DNA from: Nitrospirota bacterium
GTDB taxonomy: Bacteria; Nitrospirota; Leptospirillia; Leptospirillales; Leptospirillaceae
Reading direction: 5' to 3'
Assembly (NCBI GenBank): GCA_023481175.1
Contig: JAMCWM010000007.1
Location: forward strand, 1 to 50,925
Length of the DNA: 50,925 nucleotides
The notes under the pieces were generated by a model. The model saw only the letters and a list, made by a program, of their open reading frames with translations. It made no database searches and was not told the origin of the DNA. Made by a program: the position numbers and the translations under genes. Shown in pieces: positions 25,423 through 33,645 of the stretch (its first letter is position 1; each line of letters opens with the position of its first letter).

Positions 25423-27129
25423 TCAGGAGGCCAAGAGCGCCTCCAGGTCGACCTCGAAGCAGACCGTGGGCATCCGGATTCCCCAGCGGTCGAGGGTCCC
25501 TGGATGGATCTCGCCCACCGTCGCCACTCTCTCCCCTTTCGTGTTCACATAGACGCCGCACCGGCCCGGAAGATAGGGGGGAAGGGCCGAGGAATGGATG
25601 GCAAGGGAGCGGTCCATCCGCTCGAAGAGCAATTCCAGGACCCCCTGGAGTTCGGAGACGCTGGCCTGGGGATGGGAGAGAAGGGCCGAGAGAAGCCAGA
25701 GATCGCGCACGGGCCGCTCCGATCCGGAGGAGGCGGTCCCCAGCCGCATCGCCTCCCCGACCTCGAAGATCCGGTGGGGATAGGCGGCCCGGCTCGACCG
25801 GGCCTCGGCGGCGAGAAGCGCGGACAAAAGGGTCGGACGGACGACGGCGAACTGGAGGCTCGCGGGATTGTCGATCCGGACGAGTTCACCCCCGTCCCGG
25901 CCAAGCCGTTCCGTCACGAGCGGCTCCCCCGTCAGGATATTGGAGAGGAGCTCCTGGTAACCCATGGCCAGAAGAGACTGCCTGACGCGCGTTTCGATCT
26001 TCTGGCGAGGTGCGGGCCGGCCCCGGGTGAACTCCCGGGGGAGAACCGGCTCGAAGTTGTCGTAACCCTTGGCCACGAGGTAGTCTTCGACCACGTCCAC
26101 CGCCCCGAGAAGGTCGTCGCGGGTGAAGGGGGAGGAGACCTCCCAGCCCCTCTCCCCGTCTTTCTTTGCGATCTGGGGATAGCCAAACCCCAGGAGGGTC
26201 TCCACGAAGTCGGGGGGATCGCTTTCGGCACCCAGGATGCGGGCGGGAAGACCCGCAGGCACATGGACACGGATGGCCGGGGAGGCCGGAGCCACGAACG
26301 GGTCCGCCCCTCCCGCCAGGAGCGGCTCGACAGAATACCCCCGGTCGGTCAGGTTGGCGGCCAGGATGTTCAGGACCAGAAGAAGCCGCCCCGGGTCGAA
26401 TCCGGTCGCCTCGACGAAGAGGGCGTCGTCATCCGGGGCCACCTCTCCCGAGGAACGTCCGTTGATGACCGGGGGAAAGGACAGGACGGTCTCCCGGCCA
26501 TCGACCAGAACCGGCCAGGCGGCATGCGAACTCACCAGGGCTCCGTAGGCCTGTCCCTTGGGATGGGAGGCCACGATCTCCCGAAGAGTCATCTCGCGGT
26601 CTCCCCCCAGGGGCAAAAAGCGGGTGCGATCCGGATCGGCCGTCCGGTAGGTCAGGGGAAAGGCGATGCGACCGAGAGGATAGACCCCGATGGCGACATC
26701 GGCACGCTTTCGGCCAAAGAGTTCGGCCAGGCGCTCCTGGGTTCCGATGAGCTGAGCGAGTCCCTCCTCCCCGAGACGCCCCCCCCGGGCGGCAAATCCT
26801 CCCAGAAAAGGACGCACCGTCCCGGTCGAGGGATCGATCCGGATTTCGGGATCTCCTCCCCGCTCCTTGCGGACCATGGCCTTCTCGAGAAAATCGTAGG
26901 GATGGCCAAGGCGGGGCCCCCCTCCCCGGAGCTGGCGGGCGATTCCCTCGACGCTCCAGAGGTCCGGCCGGTTGGTGTCGTTGAGCTCGATCTTGAAGCG
27001 TCGTGTCGCCGGGTCGAAATGTTTCCACTCCCCCTTCACGCAATCGAGGGTCCGATCCATCTCTTCCGGGACAAGGGTTTTTCCCAGGAGTCCCAGAAGA
27101 TCGTCAAAATGTCCTTCCAGTGTGGGCAC
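25423..27129 (-). CDS. pheT: Phenylalanyl-tRNA synthetase beta subunit, archaeal/eukaryotic type
   Basis: 568 residues, far shorter than the about 790 of usual bacterial PheT. It lacks the N-terminal tRNA-binding (EMAPII-like) domain and the C-terminal anticodon-binding fold, and it begins with GHFDDLLGLLGK and IELNDTNRPDLWSVEGIAR, a layout shared with archaeal and eukaryotic beta subunits. A B3/4-like editing region and B5 (IRVHVPAGLPARILG) lie in the middle and the catalytic-like core is at about 360-560. The start is GTG 27129 with GAGGT upstream. It forms a heterotetramer with PheS and charges tRNA-Phe. Directly followed by the LOV-GGDEF-EAL gene. Confidence 0.88.
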   Translation of the reverse strand: MPTLEGHFDDLLGLLGKTLVPEEMDRTLDCVKGEWKHFDPATRRFKIELNDTNRPDLWSVEGIARQLRGGGPRLGHPYDFLEKAMVRKERGGDPEIRIDPSTGTVRPFLGGFAARGGRLGEEGLAQLIGTQERLAELFGRKRADVAIGVYPLGRIAFPLTYRTADPDRTRFLPLGGDREMTLREIVASHPKGQAYGALVSSHAAWPVLVDGRETVLSFPPVINGRSSGEVAPDDDALFVEATGFDPGRLLLVLNILAANLTDRGYSVEPLLAGGADPFVAPASPAIRVHVPAGLPARILGAESDPPDFVETLLGFGYPQIAKKDGERGWEVSSPFTRDDLLGAVDVVEDYLVAKGYDNFEPVLPREFTRGRPAPRQKIETRVRQSLLAMGYQELLSNILTGEPLVTERLGRDGGELVRIDNPASLQFAVVRPTLLSALLAAEARSSRAAYPHRIFEVGEAMRLGTASSGSERPVRDLWLLSALLSHPQASVSELQGVLELLFERMDRSLAIHSSALPPYLPGRCGVYVNTKGERVATVGEIHPGTLDRWGIRMPTVCFEVDLEALLAS

Positions 27130-27168
27130 ATCAACCTCATGATTTAAGGTACGGACCCGGTCGGATCT

Positions 27169-28737
27169 TCAGGCCGGGTTCCATGCGCGTGAATGCTCCT
27201 CCGAGCGGATCATGGCCGAAAGGGTCGACAGGTCGCCGGTAAAGAGGTCCCGGATGTCGGAGAGCCCCAGACGGAACATGGCCATGCGGTCGATCCCCAT
27301 CCCCCAGGCGATCACCGGGACCTCGACCCCCAGAGGACGGGTCACCTCCGGACGGAAGAGGCCGGCTCCCCCCAGCTCCATCCAGCCCAGGACCGGATGG
27401 TGGGCATGCAGCTCGACGGAGGGTTCGGTAAAGGGAAAGTAGGCCGGCTTGTAGTGCACCCTGTCCACACCGGCGATCTCCCGGGCCAGAAGGGCCAGAA
27501 GCCCCAGGAGCGTCCGGAAACTCGCCCCTTCCTCGAGGACGATCCCTTCCGCCTGGAAAAAGTCCACCGCGTGGGTGGCGTCGACCTGGTCGTGGCGAAA
27601 GCATCGGGCGATGGCGAAATACTTCCCGGGGACCTCGGGGCCTCCCGCCAGGGTCCGGGCGGAGAGGGCCGTTCCCTGGCTGCGCATGAGAAGCCTTTTG
27701 GACTGGGCCGGATCGAAACTCTGCCTCCATCCCCGCGTGTCGGCCGGAGCCTCGCGCCCCTCGTGGGTCCGGGCCACGGCCTCGAGAGGCCATCCGGAGG
27801 TATCGGAGGTCGCCCGGGGTTCGGACAGAAGATAGATGTCGTGGATATTCCGGGCAGGATGGGTCTGGGGAATGAAAAGAGCGTCCATGTTCCAGAACTC
27901 CGGTTCGACGAGGCTCCCGGTCATCTCGGCAAATCCCAGACGGACGAGATGGGTCCGCACCTCCTCCAGAAACTCCCGGTAGGGGTGGAGTCGACCCGTG
28001 GCCGGCCGGGGCGGAGGCGTGTCGAGGGAGTAGGGCCGGAAGGATTTTCCCTCCCAGCTCCGGTTCATGAGCATCTCCGGGGTCACCGCTCCCAGGAGCG
28101 CCTCGGAGGAATCGATCTCCTCAAGCGTCAGAGCGCAATCCGGCGAGAGACGGTAAGACTTGGAGGCCCGTTCGTCGAAGCGGAGAAGTCCCTTTCCCTT
28201 TCCCCGCCGGCGCTGGTACTGCTCGAGGAGGTCCTGATCCTCCCGGGGAAGCGCTTCCAGAACCGAGGGAGGATCGGCCCCGGCGATCCCCTCGAGAAGA
28301 TGCCGGAGACGGCGGATCCCCTCGGGAATCTCTCCCGTCCGGAAGACCAGCCCTCCCTCCCCGATTCGGATCGATCCGCTCTCCTTGAGGGCGCCGACCG
28401 CCTTCGAGGAGACCGTGGGATCGGAAAAGAGTTCCCGGAGCGCCGTCATCTCCCGAGGGCCCTCCCTGAGGGTCTCCAGGATGATTTCTTCGGGAAGTCC
28501 CTGGGCCAGGGCCTCCTCCCCTCCCTCCGTGAGGGTCAGGACCGTCTCGAGTCGATCGACTCTTTCCATCAGGACGGATTTGGCCTTGAGCCATTCGACC
28601 CCCATCTGGACCTGGGCGGGATCGAGCCCTGAGAGGCGGGCGATGTCCGGAAGGGGCAGATAGGCGTCGGGGCGTCCCGCGGCAAGGAAGGGACGGAGAA
28701 TGGCTCGCTCGAGCGGATGGAGCGAAGAGGAGGACAT
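27169..28737 (-). CDS. pheS: Phenylalanyl-tRNA synthetase alpha subunit, archaeal/eukaryotic type
   Basis: 522 residues. Residues about 1-230 are winged-helix-like, beginning with LHPLERAILRPFLAAG and holding EIDSSEALLG, the extended N terminus of archaeal/eukaryotic alpha subunits; bacterial PheS has only a short coiled coil. The class II core has motif 1 FWNMDALFIPQTHPARNIHD, motif 2 around CFRHDQVDATHAVDFFQAEG, and motif 3 IAWGMGIDRMAMFRLG. The ATG follows the oppF stop by one base and has AAGGAT upstream. It is 39 bases before pheT. Confidence 0.93.
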   Translation of the reverse strand: MSSSSLHPLERAILRPFLAAGRPDAYLPLPDIARLSGLDPAQVQMGVEWLKAKSVLMERVDRLETVLTLTEGGEEALAQGLPEEIILETLREGPREMTALRELFSDPTVSSKAVGALKESGSIRIGEGGLVFRTGEIPEGIRRLRHLLEGIAGADPPSVLEALPREDQDLLEQYQRRRGKGKGLLRFDERASKSYRLSPDCALTLEEIDSSEALLGAVTPEMLMNRSWEGKSFRPYSLDTPPPRPATGRLHPYREFLEEVRTHLVRLGFAEMTGSLVEPEFWNMDALFIPQTHPARNIHDIYLLSEPRATSDTSGWPLEAVARTHEGREAPADTRGWRQSFDPAQSKRLLMRSQGTALSARTLAGGPEVPGKYFAIARCFRHDQVDATHAVDFFQAEGIVLEEGASFRTLLGLLALLAREIAGVDRVHYKPAYFPFTEPSVELHAHHPVLGWMELGGAGLFRPEVTRPLGVEVPVIAWGMGIDRMAMFRLGLSDIRDLFTGDLSTLSAMIRSEEHSRAWNPA

Positions 28738-28738
28738 G

Positions 28739-29752
28739 TCAGACGGATCCTTGGCTTGAGGATGAGGGGGCACAGGGTTGCCAGGAGGCGCGGGCCGAAC
28801 CGGCAAGGTGGCAGAGGACCTGCCGGCCGCCTCCGGAATCCTCGAAACGGCCGGGCATGGATTCTCGGCAGGCGGGAAGCGCCTCCGGACATCGGTCGAG
28901 GAAGGGACAAAGGTCCAGGGAGGCTTCGGCCGCCCCCTCCGGGATCTCGGCCAGGGTCCCGGACCCGAGACCCACGAGAAGCCGGGTGTAGGGATGGACC
29001 GGCCCTTCCAGAACGTCCCGGGTGGATCCGGACTCGACCACCTGGCCCCGGTAGAGGACGACGACCCGGTCCGAGAGGTACCGGACGACGGAGAGATCAT
29101 GGGAAATGAAGAGCAGGCTCATCCCCTCCGTCGAGACAAGCGAGGAGAACAGGTTGATGATCTGGGCCCCGATGGAAAGATCGAGCGAGGCGATCGGTTC
29201 GTCGGCCACCAGAAGCTCAGGAGAGCAGGCGATCGCCCGGGCGATCCCGATGCGCTGGCGGCCTCCCCCGGAAAATTCCCGGGGATAGCGCGAAAGGTCG
29301 TGGGGGGAGAGCCCCACCCGCTCGAAAATCCGGACAACCTTTTCCCGGCGCTCTGAGGCTGCGGGAGCCAGGCCGTGGATCACCAGGGGTTCGGCGACGA
29401 TGTCCCCGACGCGCATCCTCGGATTGAGCGAGGCGTAGGGGTCCTGGAAGACCATCTGGAAGCGCCGCCGTTGCCGTCGGAGGCTTTTGCCGGAAAGCGC
29501 GGTCAGGTCGGATCCGTCGAAGACCACCTGGCCCCGCGTCGGATCGAGAAGGCGCATGACCATGCGTCCGATGGTCGTCTTCCCGGATCCCGACTCTCCG
29601 ACCAGCCCCAGGACCTCCCCCCGGCCGATGGAAAAGGAGACGTCGGAGACGGCGGCGAGGATCTTCCGGCGTCCGAAGAGCCCCCCTCCGGGGAGATCGA
29701 ACTCCCTGACAAGTCCGCGGGCTTCGAGAAGGGGAGAGGACTCAGGCGACAT
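28739..29752 (-). CDS. OppF/DppF-type ABC transporter ATPase
   Basis: 337 residues. Walker A GESGSGKTT, Q-loop VFQDPYASLNP, signature FSGGGRQRIGIARA (G for the usual Q in LSGGQ), Walker B LLVADEPIASLD and the H-loop FISHDL are present, followed by the oligopeptide-type C-terminal extension with Cys residues (CPFLDRCPEALPAC) that coordinate a 4Fe-4S cluster in related proteins. ATG 29752 overlaps oppD by 11 bases. No permease or binding-protein gene is within the window. It would supply ATP for peptide or metal-chelate import. Confidence 0.9.
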   Translation of the reverse strand: MSPESSPLLEARGLVREFDLPGGGLFGRRKILAAVSDVSFSIGRGEVLGLVGESGSGKTTIGRMVMRLLDPTRGQVVFDGSDLTALSGKSLRRQRRRFQMVFQDPYASLNPRMRVGDIVAEPLVIHGLAPAASERREKVVRIFERVGLSPHDLSRYPREFSGGGRQRIGIARAIACSPELLVADEPIASLDLSIGAQIINLFSSLVSTEGMSLLFISHDLSVVRYLSDRVVVLYRGQVVESGSTRDVLEGPVHPYTRLLVGLGSGTLAEIPEGAAEASLDLCPFLDRCPEALPACRESMPGRFEDSGGGRQVLCHLAGSARASWQPCAPSSSSQGSV

Positions 29753-30761
29753 GGCGGGGCTCTCCCGGGGGCGAGAGATCGGGATAGAAACAGAGGGCCC
29801 CCGACTCCCCTTCGGTCTGCCAGGGAGGGGCCTCGGTCCGGCACCGGTCATCGGCCTGCGAACATCGGGGCGCGAAGGCACATCCCGGCGGCAGGTCCCA
29901 CAGGGGAGGGACCTGCCCGCGAATGGCCGGAAGAGGCGTGTCTCGGCGGCCCCCTCCCGCCCCTTCGGGCCGGGAGGAGAGAAGAGCCCGGCTGTAGGGA
30001 TGGAGAGGGCCTGTCCCGAAGAAACGCCGGGCGGGAGACGCCTCGACGATCCGTCCGGCATACATCACCAGAACCCGGTCCGAAACTCTCCGCACATGGG
30101 CCAGGTCGTGGGAGATGAAAAGAAGCCCTTTCGTCCGGGTTTCCCGGATCGAGGAAAGAAGGGAGAGAATCTGGAGGGCGACGGTCGGATCGAGGGCGGT
30201 GGTGGGTTCGTCGGCGATCACCAGGCGGGGGTCGAGGGCGATGGCCATGGCGATCATGACGCGCTGGCGCATGCCCCCCGAAAGCTGGTGGGGATAGGAA
30301 CGGGAGACCCGTTCCGGATCGGGCAGGCCCGCCGAACGAAGCCGGTCGATCACCTCTTCCCTCACGCGGAGATCGGGAAGGTCGACATGGCTTTTGAAAA
30401 GCTCGCGCATCTGGGTCCCGACGGTCAGAACGGGATTCAGGGCGCTCTGGGGCTCCTGGAAGATCATCGAGATGCGTTGGCCCCGGATCCGGCGGAAGGC
30501 CGTGGCGTCAAGGGCCAGAAGATCCTGACCCTCGAAGAGGATCTGTCCCGAAGGAACGGTCGCCCCCGGCGGAAAGAGGCCGAGGAGGGACAGCCCCGTC
30601 AGGGTCTTCCCCGAACCCGATTCTCCCACAAGGGCCACCGCCTCGCCCCGGCCGATGGTGAAGGAGACATCCGAAACGGGACGGATCACCCCCTCGCGCG
30701 TCTGGAGCGAGACAGAAAGATGACGGACATCGAGGAGCGGGAGCCCTTCCTCCTCGGCCAT
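29742..30761 (-). CDS. OppD/DppD-type ABC transporter ATPase
   Basis: 339 residues. Walker A GESGSGKTL, signature QLSGGMRQRVMIA, Walker B LVIADEPTTALDPT, H-loop LFISHDL, then the family extension CAFAPRCSQADDRC with clustered cysteines. Partner of the ATPase behind it. The ATG shares one base with the queD stop (TGATG). As with its partner no permease (OppB/OppC) or substrate-binding protein is nearby, so its transporter is assembled from unlinked genes or the two are repurposed. Confidence 0.92.
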   Translation of the reverse strand: MAEEEGLPLLDVRHLSVSLQTREGVIRPVSDVSFTIGRGEAVALVGESGSGKTLTGLSLLGLFPPGATVPSGQILFEGQDLLALDATAFRRIRGQRISMIFQEPQSALNPVLTVGTQMRELFKSHVDLPDLRVREEVIDRLRSAGLPDPERVSRSYPHQLSGGMRQRVMIAMAIALDPRLVIADEPTTALDPTVALQILSLLSSIRETRTKGLLFISHDLAHVRRVSDRVLVMYAGRIVEASPARRFFGTGPLHPYSRALLSSRPEGAGGGRRDTPLPAIRGQVPPLWDLPPGCAFAPRCSQADDRCRTEAPPWQTEGESGALCFYPDLSPPGEPRHVA

Positions 30762-31144
30762 CAGACCTCCTCGTAGGTTGCGCGGTAGCCCTCCATCTCC
30801 CAGACCGAGACCTGCCGGAGGGCGAGGCCTTCCGGCTTTTCCCTCTCCAGGGCGGAGACAAGTCCACGATAGAAAAACAGGGCGATATTCTCGGCGGTCG
30901 TGCTTTTGTCGGAAAAAAAGGGGTGGTCGTTGAGATGGGTGTGGTCCACCTCGCCAAGAAGGGGATCCAGCCAGCGTTCGATCTCGTGAAAGTCCACCGC
31001 CATTCCGAGGCTGTTCAGCCGTCCGGTCGCAAAGACCGCCTCGACCGTCCAGTTATGGCCATGAAGCCGGGCGCAAAGTCCCGGATAGCCCTCGATCCGG
31101 TGGGAGGCGGCAAAGGTCCGCTTGACCGAAACAGAAAAACCCAT
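30761..31144 (-). CDS. queD: 6-carboxy-tetrahydropterin synthase (QueD/PTPS family)
   Basis: 127 residues. The zinc ligands are His15 (in FAASHRIEGY) and the paired His in LHGHNW; the catalytic Cys in GLCARLHGH and Asp/His in DHTHLND agree with the QueD type. EMEGYRATYEEV ends the protein. It makes 6-carboxy-5,6,7,8-tetrahydropterin in queuosine synthesis; other queuosine genes are not in this window. First gene behind an extended -10 promoter at 31226-31234 and the leader of the oppDF-pheST-LOV unit. Confidence 0.92.
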   Translation of the reverse strand: MGFSVSVKRTFAASHRIEGYPGLCARLHGHNWTVEAVFATGRLNSLGMAVDFHEIERWLDPLLGEVDHTHLNDHPFFSDKSTTAENIALFFYRGLVSALEREKPEGLALRQVSVWEMEGYRATYEEV

Positions 31145-31225
31145 GAATCCTGACCTTTCCTGAATTTGTCGTCGTCTGGAGAAAAATGGAGCGGGAAAAA
31201 CCCCTTCCGGAAACCGGATCCAACC

Positions 31226-31234
31226 ATTATAGCA
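31226..31234 (-). promoter_or_regulatory. Extended -10 promoter of queD-oppDF-pheST-sensor
   Basis: Minus strand TGCTATAAT, a perfect -10 with the TGn extension; no -35 is visible at the usual distance. The predicted leader is about 75 bases. It is the only clear promoter upstream of pheS, pheT and the LOV protein, suggesting one long unit. Confidence 0.55.
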
Positions 31235-31278
31235 GAAGAGGCCGGAGGGTGCGGAAGGATTCCGGCACGATGTCCCGG

Positions 31279-32103
31279 TCAGGGCAGGGACGGCCCCTCC
31301 GGCCTCCCGGGACGGATCAGCTCCGGATCCAGGACGCCTCTCTCCGTCCCGCGAACCTCTCCGAGGAGCCTCTGGTAAAGATCCAGGGCCCGGGAGACGA
31401 CCGGCTCCAGGGGAGCGCCGTTTTGCTTCAGGGAAAGTCCGGCCACGAGAGCGGACAGAGTGCAGCCGCCCCCGTGAACCCCCCCGATCGTCTTCGGAGG
31501 ATGGCTGTAATATTTCTCCTCCAGCGGCGTCCAGAAGAGATCGACCTTCGGCCCCTCCCCCAGGAAGTGCCCTCCCTTGAGCAGAACGGCCGGGGCCCCG
31601 TACTTTTCATGGATTCGTCGGGCCATGAGGGAGAGATCGTCGGGATAGCGTTCCAGGGACCATCCGGCGAGTTCCTGGGCTTCGGGGAGATTGGGGGTCA
31701 CCAGGGAGACCCGGGAAAAAAGGGTCCGGGCCAGGAGGCGGTATTCTTCGGGAGAGGTCATCCCCCCGCCCGAGCCGAAGCGGTACACCGGATCGAGAAT
31801 GACGGGGGTCCCGGACGGGAGGGCGGCCAGAAAATCCTCGAGAATGCCGCAAAGGGAGACCGGAAGAAGACCGATCTTGAGGGAGGCGGGCAGGGACTCC
31901 TGGGCCAGGGTCTCGACCATGGCCGAGAAAATCTTTTCCCCCACCGGCTCCACGCCCCGAACCCCGTCCAGGTTCTGGACGGTCAGACAGGTCGGAATCC
32001 CGCGTCCCCGAAATCCGAGACTCTGGAAGACGCGGAGGTCCTGAAAAATCCCGGCCCCCCCCGAAGGGTCGATCCCGGCAAGCGACCAGGGATCTCCGCT
32101 CAC
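31279..32103 (-). CDS. thiD: Hydroxymethylpyrimidine (phosphate) kinase
   Basis: 274 residues. Family marks: AGIDPSGGAGI near the N terminus, LDPVYRFGSG, VTPNLPEAQEL and a C-terminal anion hole GVHGGGCTLSALVAG (the usual HGTGC reads HGGGC). ThiD phosphorylates hydroxymethylpyrimidine twice for thiamine synthesis. GTG 32103 shares GTGA with the stop of the M23 gene. Last gene of the thiG cluster. Confidence 0.93.
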   Translation of the reverse strand: MSGDPWSLAGIDPSGGAGIFQDLRVFQSLGFRGRGIPTCLTVQNLDGVRGVEPVGEKIFSAMVETLAQESLPASLKIGLLPVSLCGILEDFLAALPSGTPVILDPVYRFGSGGGMTSPEEYRLLARTLFSRVSLVTPNLPEAQELAGWSLERYPDDLSLMARRIHEKYGAPAVLLKGGHFLGEGPKVDLFWTPLEEKYYSHPPKTIGGVHGGGCTLSALVAGLSLKQNGAPLEPVVSRALDLYQRLLGEVRGTERGVLDPELIRPGRPEGPSLP

Positions 32104-33014
32104 CGGCCTGACCCGACCAGGGAGACCCCCTGCGAAAGAAGGCCGGTGAGGAGCATCGGATTGACATGGGCCCCGTGGAGAACGGCCCCGTAATGGAGCA
32201 CCGGTCCGGTCACGCGGCCCGTGTGGCCCACATGGCCGATCACCTGACCCCGGCGCACCCTCTCCCCCGGACGGACCAGGATGTCCGCCATGTGAAGGTA
32301 TTCGGTCAGCAGCTCCCCTCCGTGATCGAGAATCACCATGTTCCCGTCGTAGTAAAAGGAGCCGGAGAGTCTCACCAGACCGTCGTTGGCCGCACGGACC
32401 GGCGTTCCCTGGGGAACGTCGATGTCCTCCCCCGAATGGCGGGCCATCGGCCTCCCGTTCAGGTAGCGGTAAGCCCCGAAGTCGTGGGTCACCCGTCCCT
32501 CGAGGGGCAGGATGAAGGGACGGTGAAAGCGAAGGGGCGTGTCGGGAGGCGAAAGGGCGGCTTTGATCACCTTTCTTTCCCGGGCGAGACGTCGCAGGAG
32601 GGCGGCCGGGGGCGTCACGAACGAGCGGGCCACGACAAGCCGCGAGACCTGGAAGGAGCGGGACGTCACCCGAAGAAGGCGCCGCTCTCTTCGTCCGTCA
32701 GCCAGGCGAAGCTCCAGAGGAAGAAGACCCGGAGTGCGGGCGAAGTCCACTCCCACCAGGGCCGCCCTGAAGCGGACGGCCCCTCCGGACTTCTCGTCCT
32801 CCCGAAAGGGAAAGAAGGGAATCTTTCGGCCTTCGAGCGTCAGTCCACGGACCGGCGACTTCTCGGGAACCAGCAGAAGCCGGAGCCCCCCCTGGGGAAG
32901 GGTGAGATCCCCTTTTCCGGGTCCCGGAACCGGATCCGCCAGGGCCGGAAACGGTGAAAAAAAACAAAGGGCCAAAAAAAGAAGCGCCGGGAGGGCCCGG
33001 CTTTCCCTAGCCAC
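32100..33014 (-). CDS. Exported M23-family (LytM) peptidase or amidase-activator
   Basis: 304 residues. A signal peptide (LPALLFLALCFFSPFPALA) precedes a roughly 150-residue beta-rich region and an M23 domain at about 195-295. The zinc ligands show as RHSGEDIDVP (H-x3-D) and the His of TGPVLHYGA, and TEYLHM gives another conserved His. The H-x-H pair of LytM, normally GPHLH, reads GPVLH, so the first His (a catalytic residue) is replaced by Val. GTG 33014 lies within the end of thiE. It degrades or regulates peptidoglycan at the envelope and is oddly embedded in a thiamine operon. Confidence 0.8.
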   Translation of the reverse strand: MARESRALPALLFLALCFFSPFPALADPVPGPGKGDLTLPQGGLRLLLVPEKSPVRGLTLEGRKIPFFPFREDEKSGGAVRFRAALVGVDFARTPGLLPLELRLADGRRERRLLRVTSRSFQVSRLVVARSFVTPPAALLRRLARERKVIKAALSPPDTPLRFHRPFILPLEGRVTHDFGAYRYLNGRPMARHSGEDIDVPQGTPVRAANDGLVRLSGSFYYDGNMVILDHGGELLTEYLHMADILVRPGERVRRGQVIGHVGHTGRVTGPVLHYGAVLHGAHVNPMLLTGLLSQGVSLVGSGR

Positions 33015-33645
33015 GACCCCAGGCCCGTCTGAGGGCGAAGGCGGCCGCCACGGGATCAGGGGTGTAGGACAGGGCCCCCATGACCGCCATGCCGAAGGCT
33101 CCCGTCTCGCGGACGCGGGGAGCCTCATCCGCCCCGATGCCGCCGATGGCCCAGACCGGAACGGGAACCTCCCGGACGATCTCCCGAAGGGTGGACAACC
33201 CGAGCGGCGGACCGAAGGATCGCTTGGAGGGCGTGTCGAAGACCGGCCCCGCGATCAGGTAGTCGGCTCCCTCCTCCGCGGCCTCGACGGCCGAGGCCAG
33301 AGAGTGCACCGACACCCCCAAAAGGAACGGAGGCGGCATATGCGCCCGCACCCGCGCGATCGGGGGATGGGACTCAGGAAGGTGAAGCCCCGAGGCCCGG
33401 CCCCCCAGGGCGAAGTCCATCCTCCGGTTGACGAGCCAGGGAAGGCCGGCGGGGACATTCTCCCGGAAGAGGCGGACAAGCTCGGAAAACTCCCATCCGG
33501 AGGCCGCCTTCCTCCGGAGCTGGACGGAGGTGATGCCCCCGCGCATCCCTTCGATGGCCCGTAGGACGAGATCCTTCAGGGGAAATTCCTCGGGGGTGAC
33601 GTAGAGAAGGGGGCCCAGGATCAGGGCGGCGCGGGATCCGGCCAT
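33007..33645 (-). CDS. ThiE/TenI family protein, TenI-like
   Basis: 212 residues. TIM-barrel of the thiamine-phosphate synthase family: LLYVTPEEF, TSVQLRRKA, GLPWLVNRRMDFALGG, GVSVHSLASAVEAAEEGADY, GPVFDTPSKRSFGPPLGLS and VWAIGGIGADEA. The GLHLPES segment and lack of the ThiE diphosphate-site residues in the N-D-R-x-D-x-A region make TenI (thiazole tautomerase) the better fit, and its position right behind thiG agrees. ThiE function cannot be excluded. ATG 33645 shares a base with the thiG stop (TGATG). Longer frames to 34530 are artefacts. Confidence 0.8.
   Translation of the reverse strand: MAGSRAALILGPLLYVTPEEFPLKDLVLRAIEGMRGGITSVQLRRKAASGWEFSELVRLFRENVPAGLPWLVNRRMDFALGGRASGLHLPESHPPIARVRAHMPPPFLLGVSVHSLASAVEAAEEGADYLIAGPVFDTPSKRSFGPPLGLSTLREIVREVPVPVWAIGGIGADEAPRVRETGAFGMAVMGALSYTPDPVAAAFALRRAWGRG

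Noticed and set aside
23830-27147. A 1105-codon open frame on the plus strand (and similar long frames at 20938-23829, 9061-10977 and 38019-40334)
   Set aside because: Each lies antisense to a well-supported gene, has no recognisable domain, and is the expected shadow in high-GC DNA.
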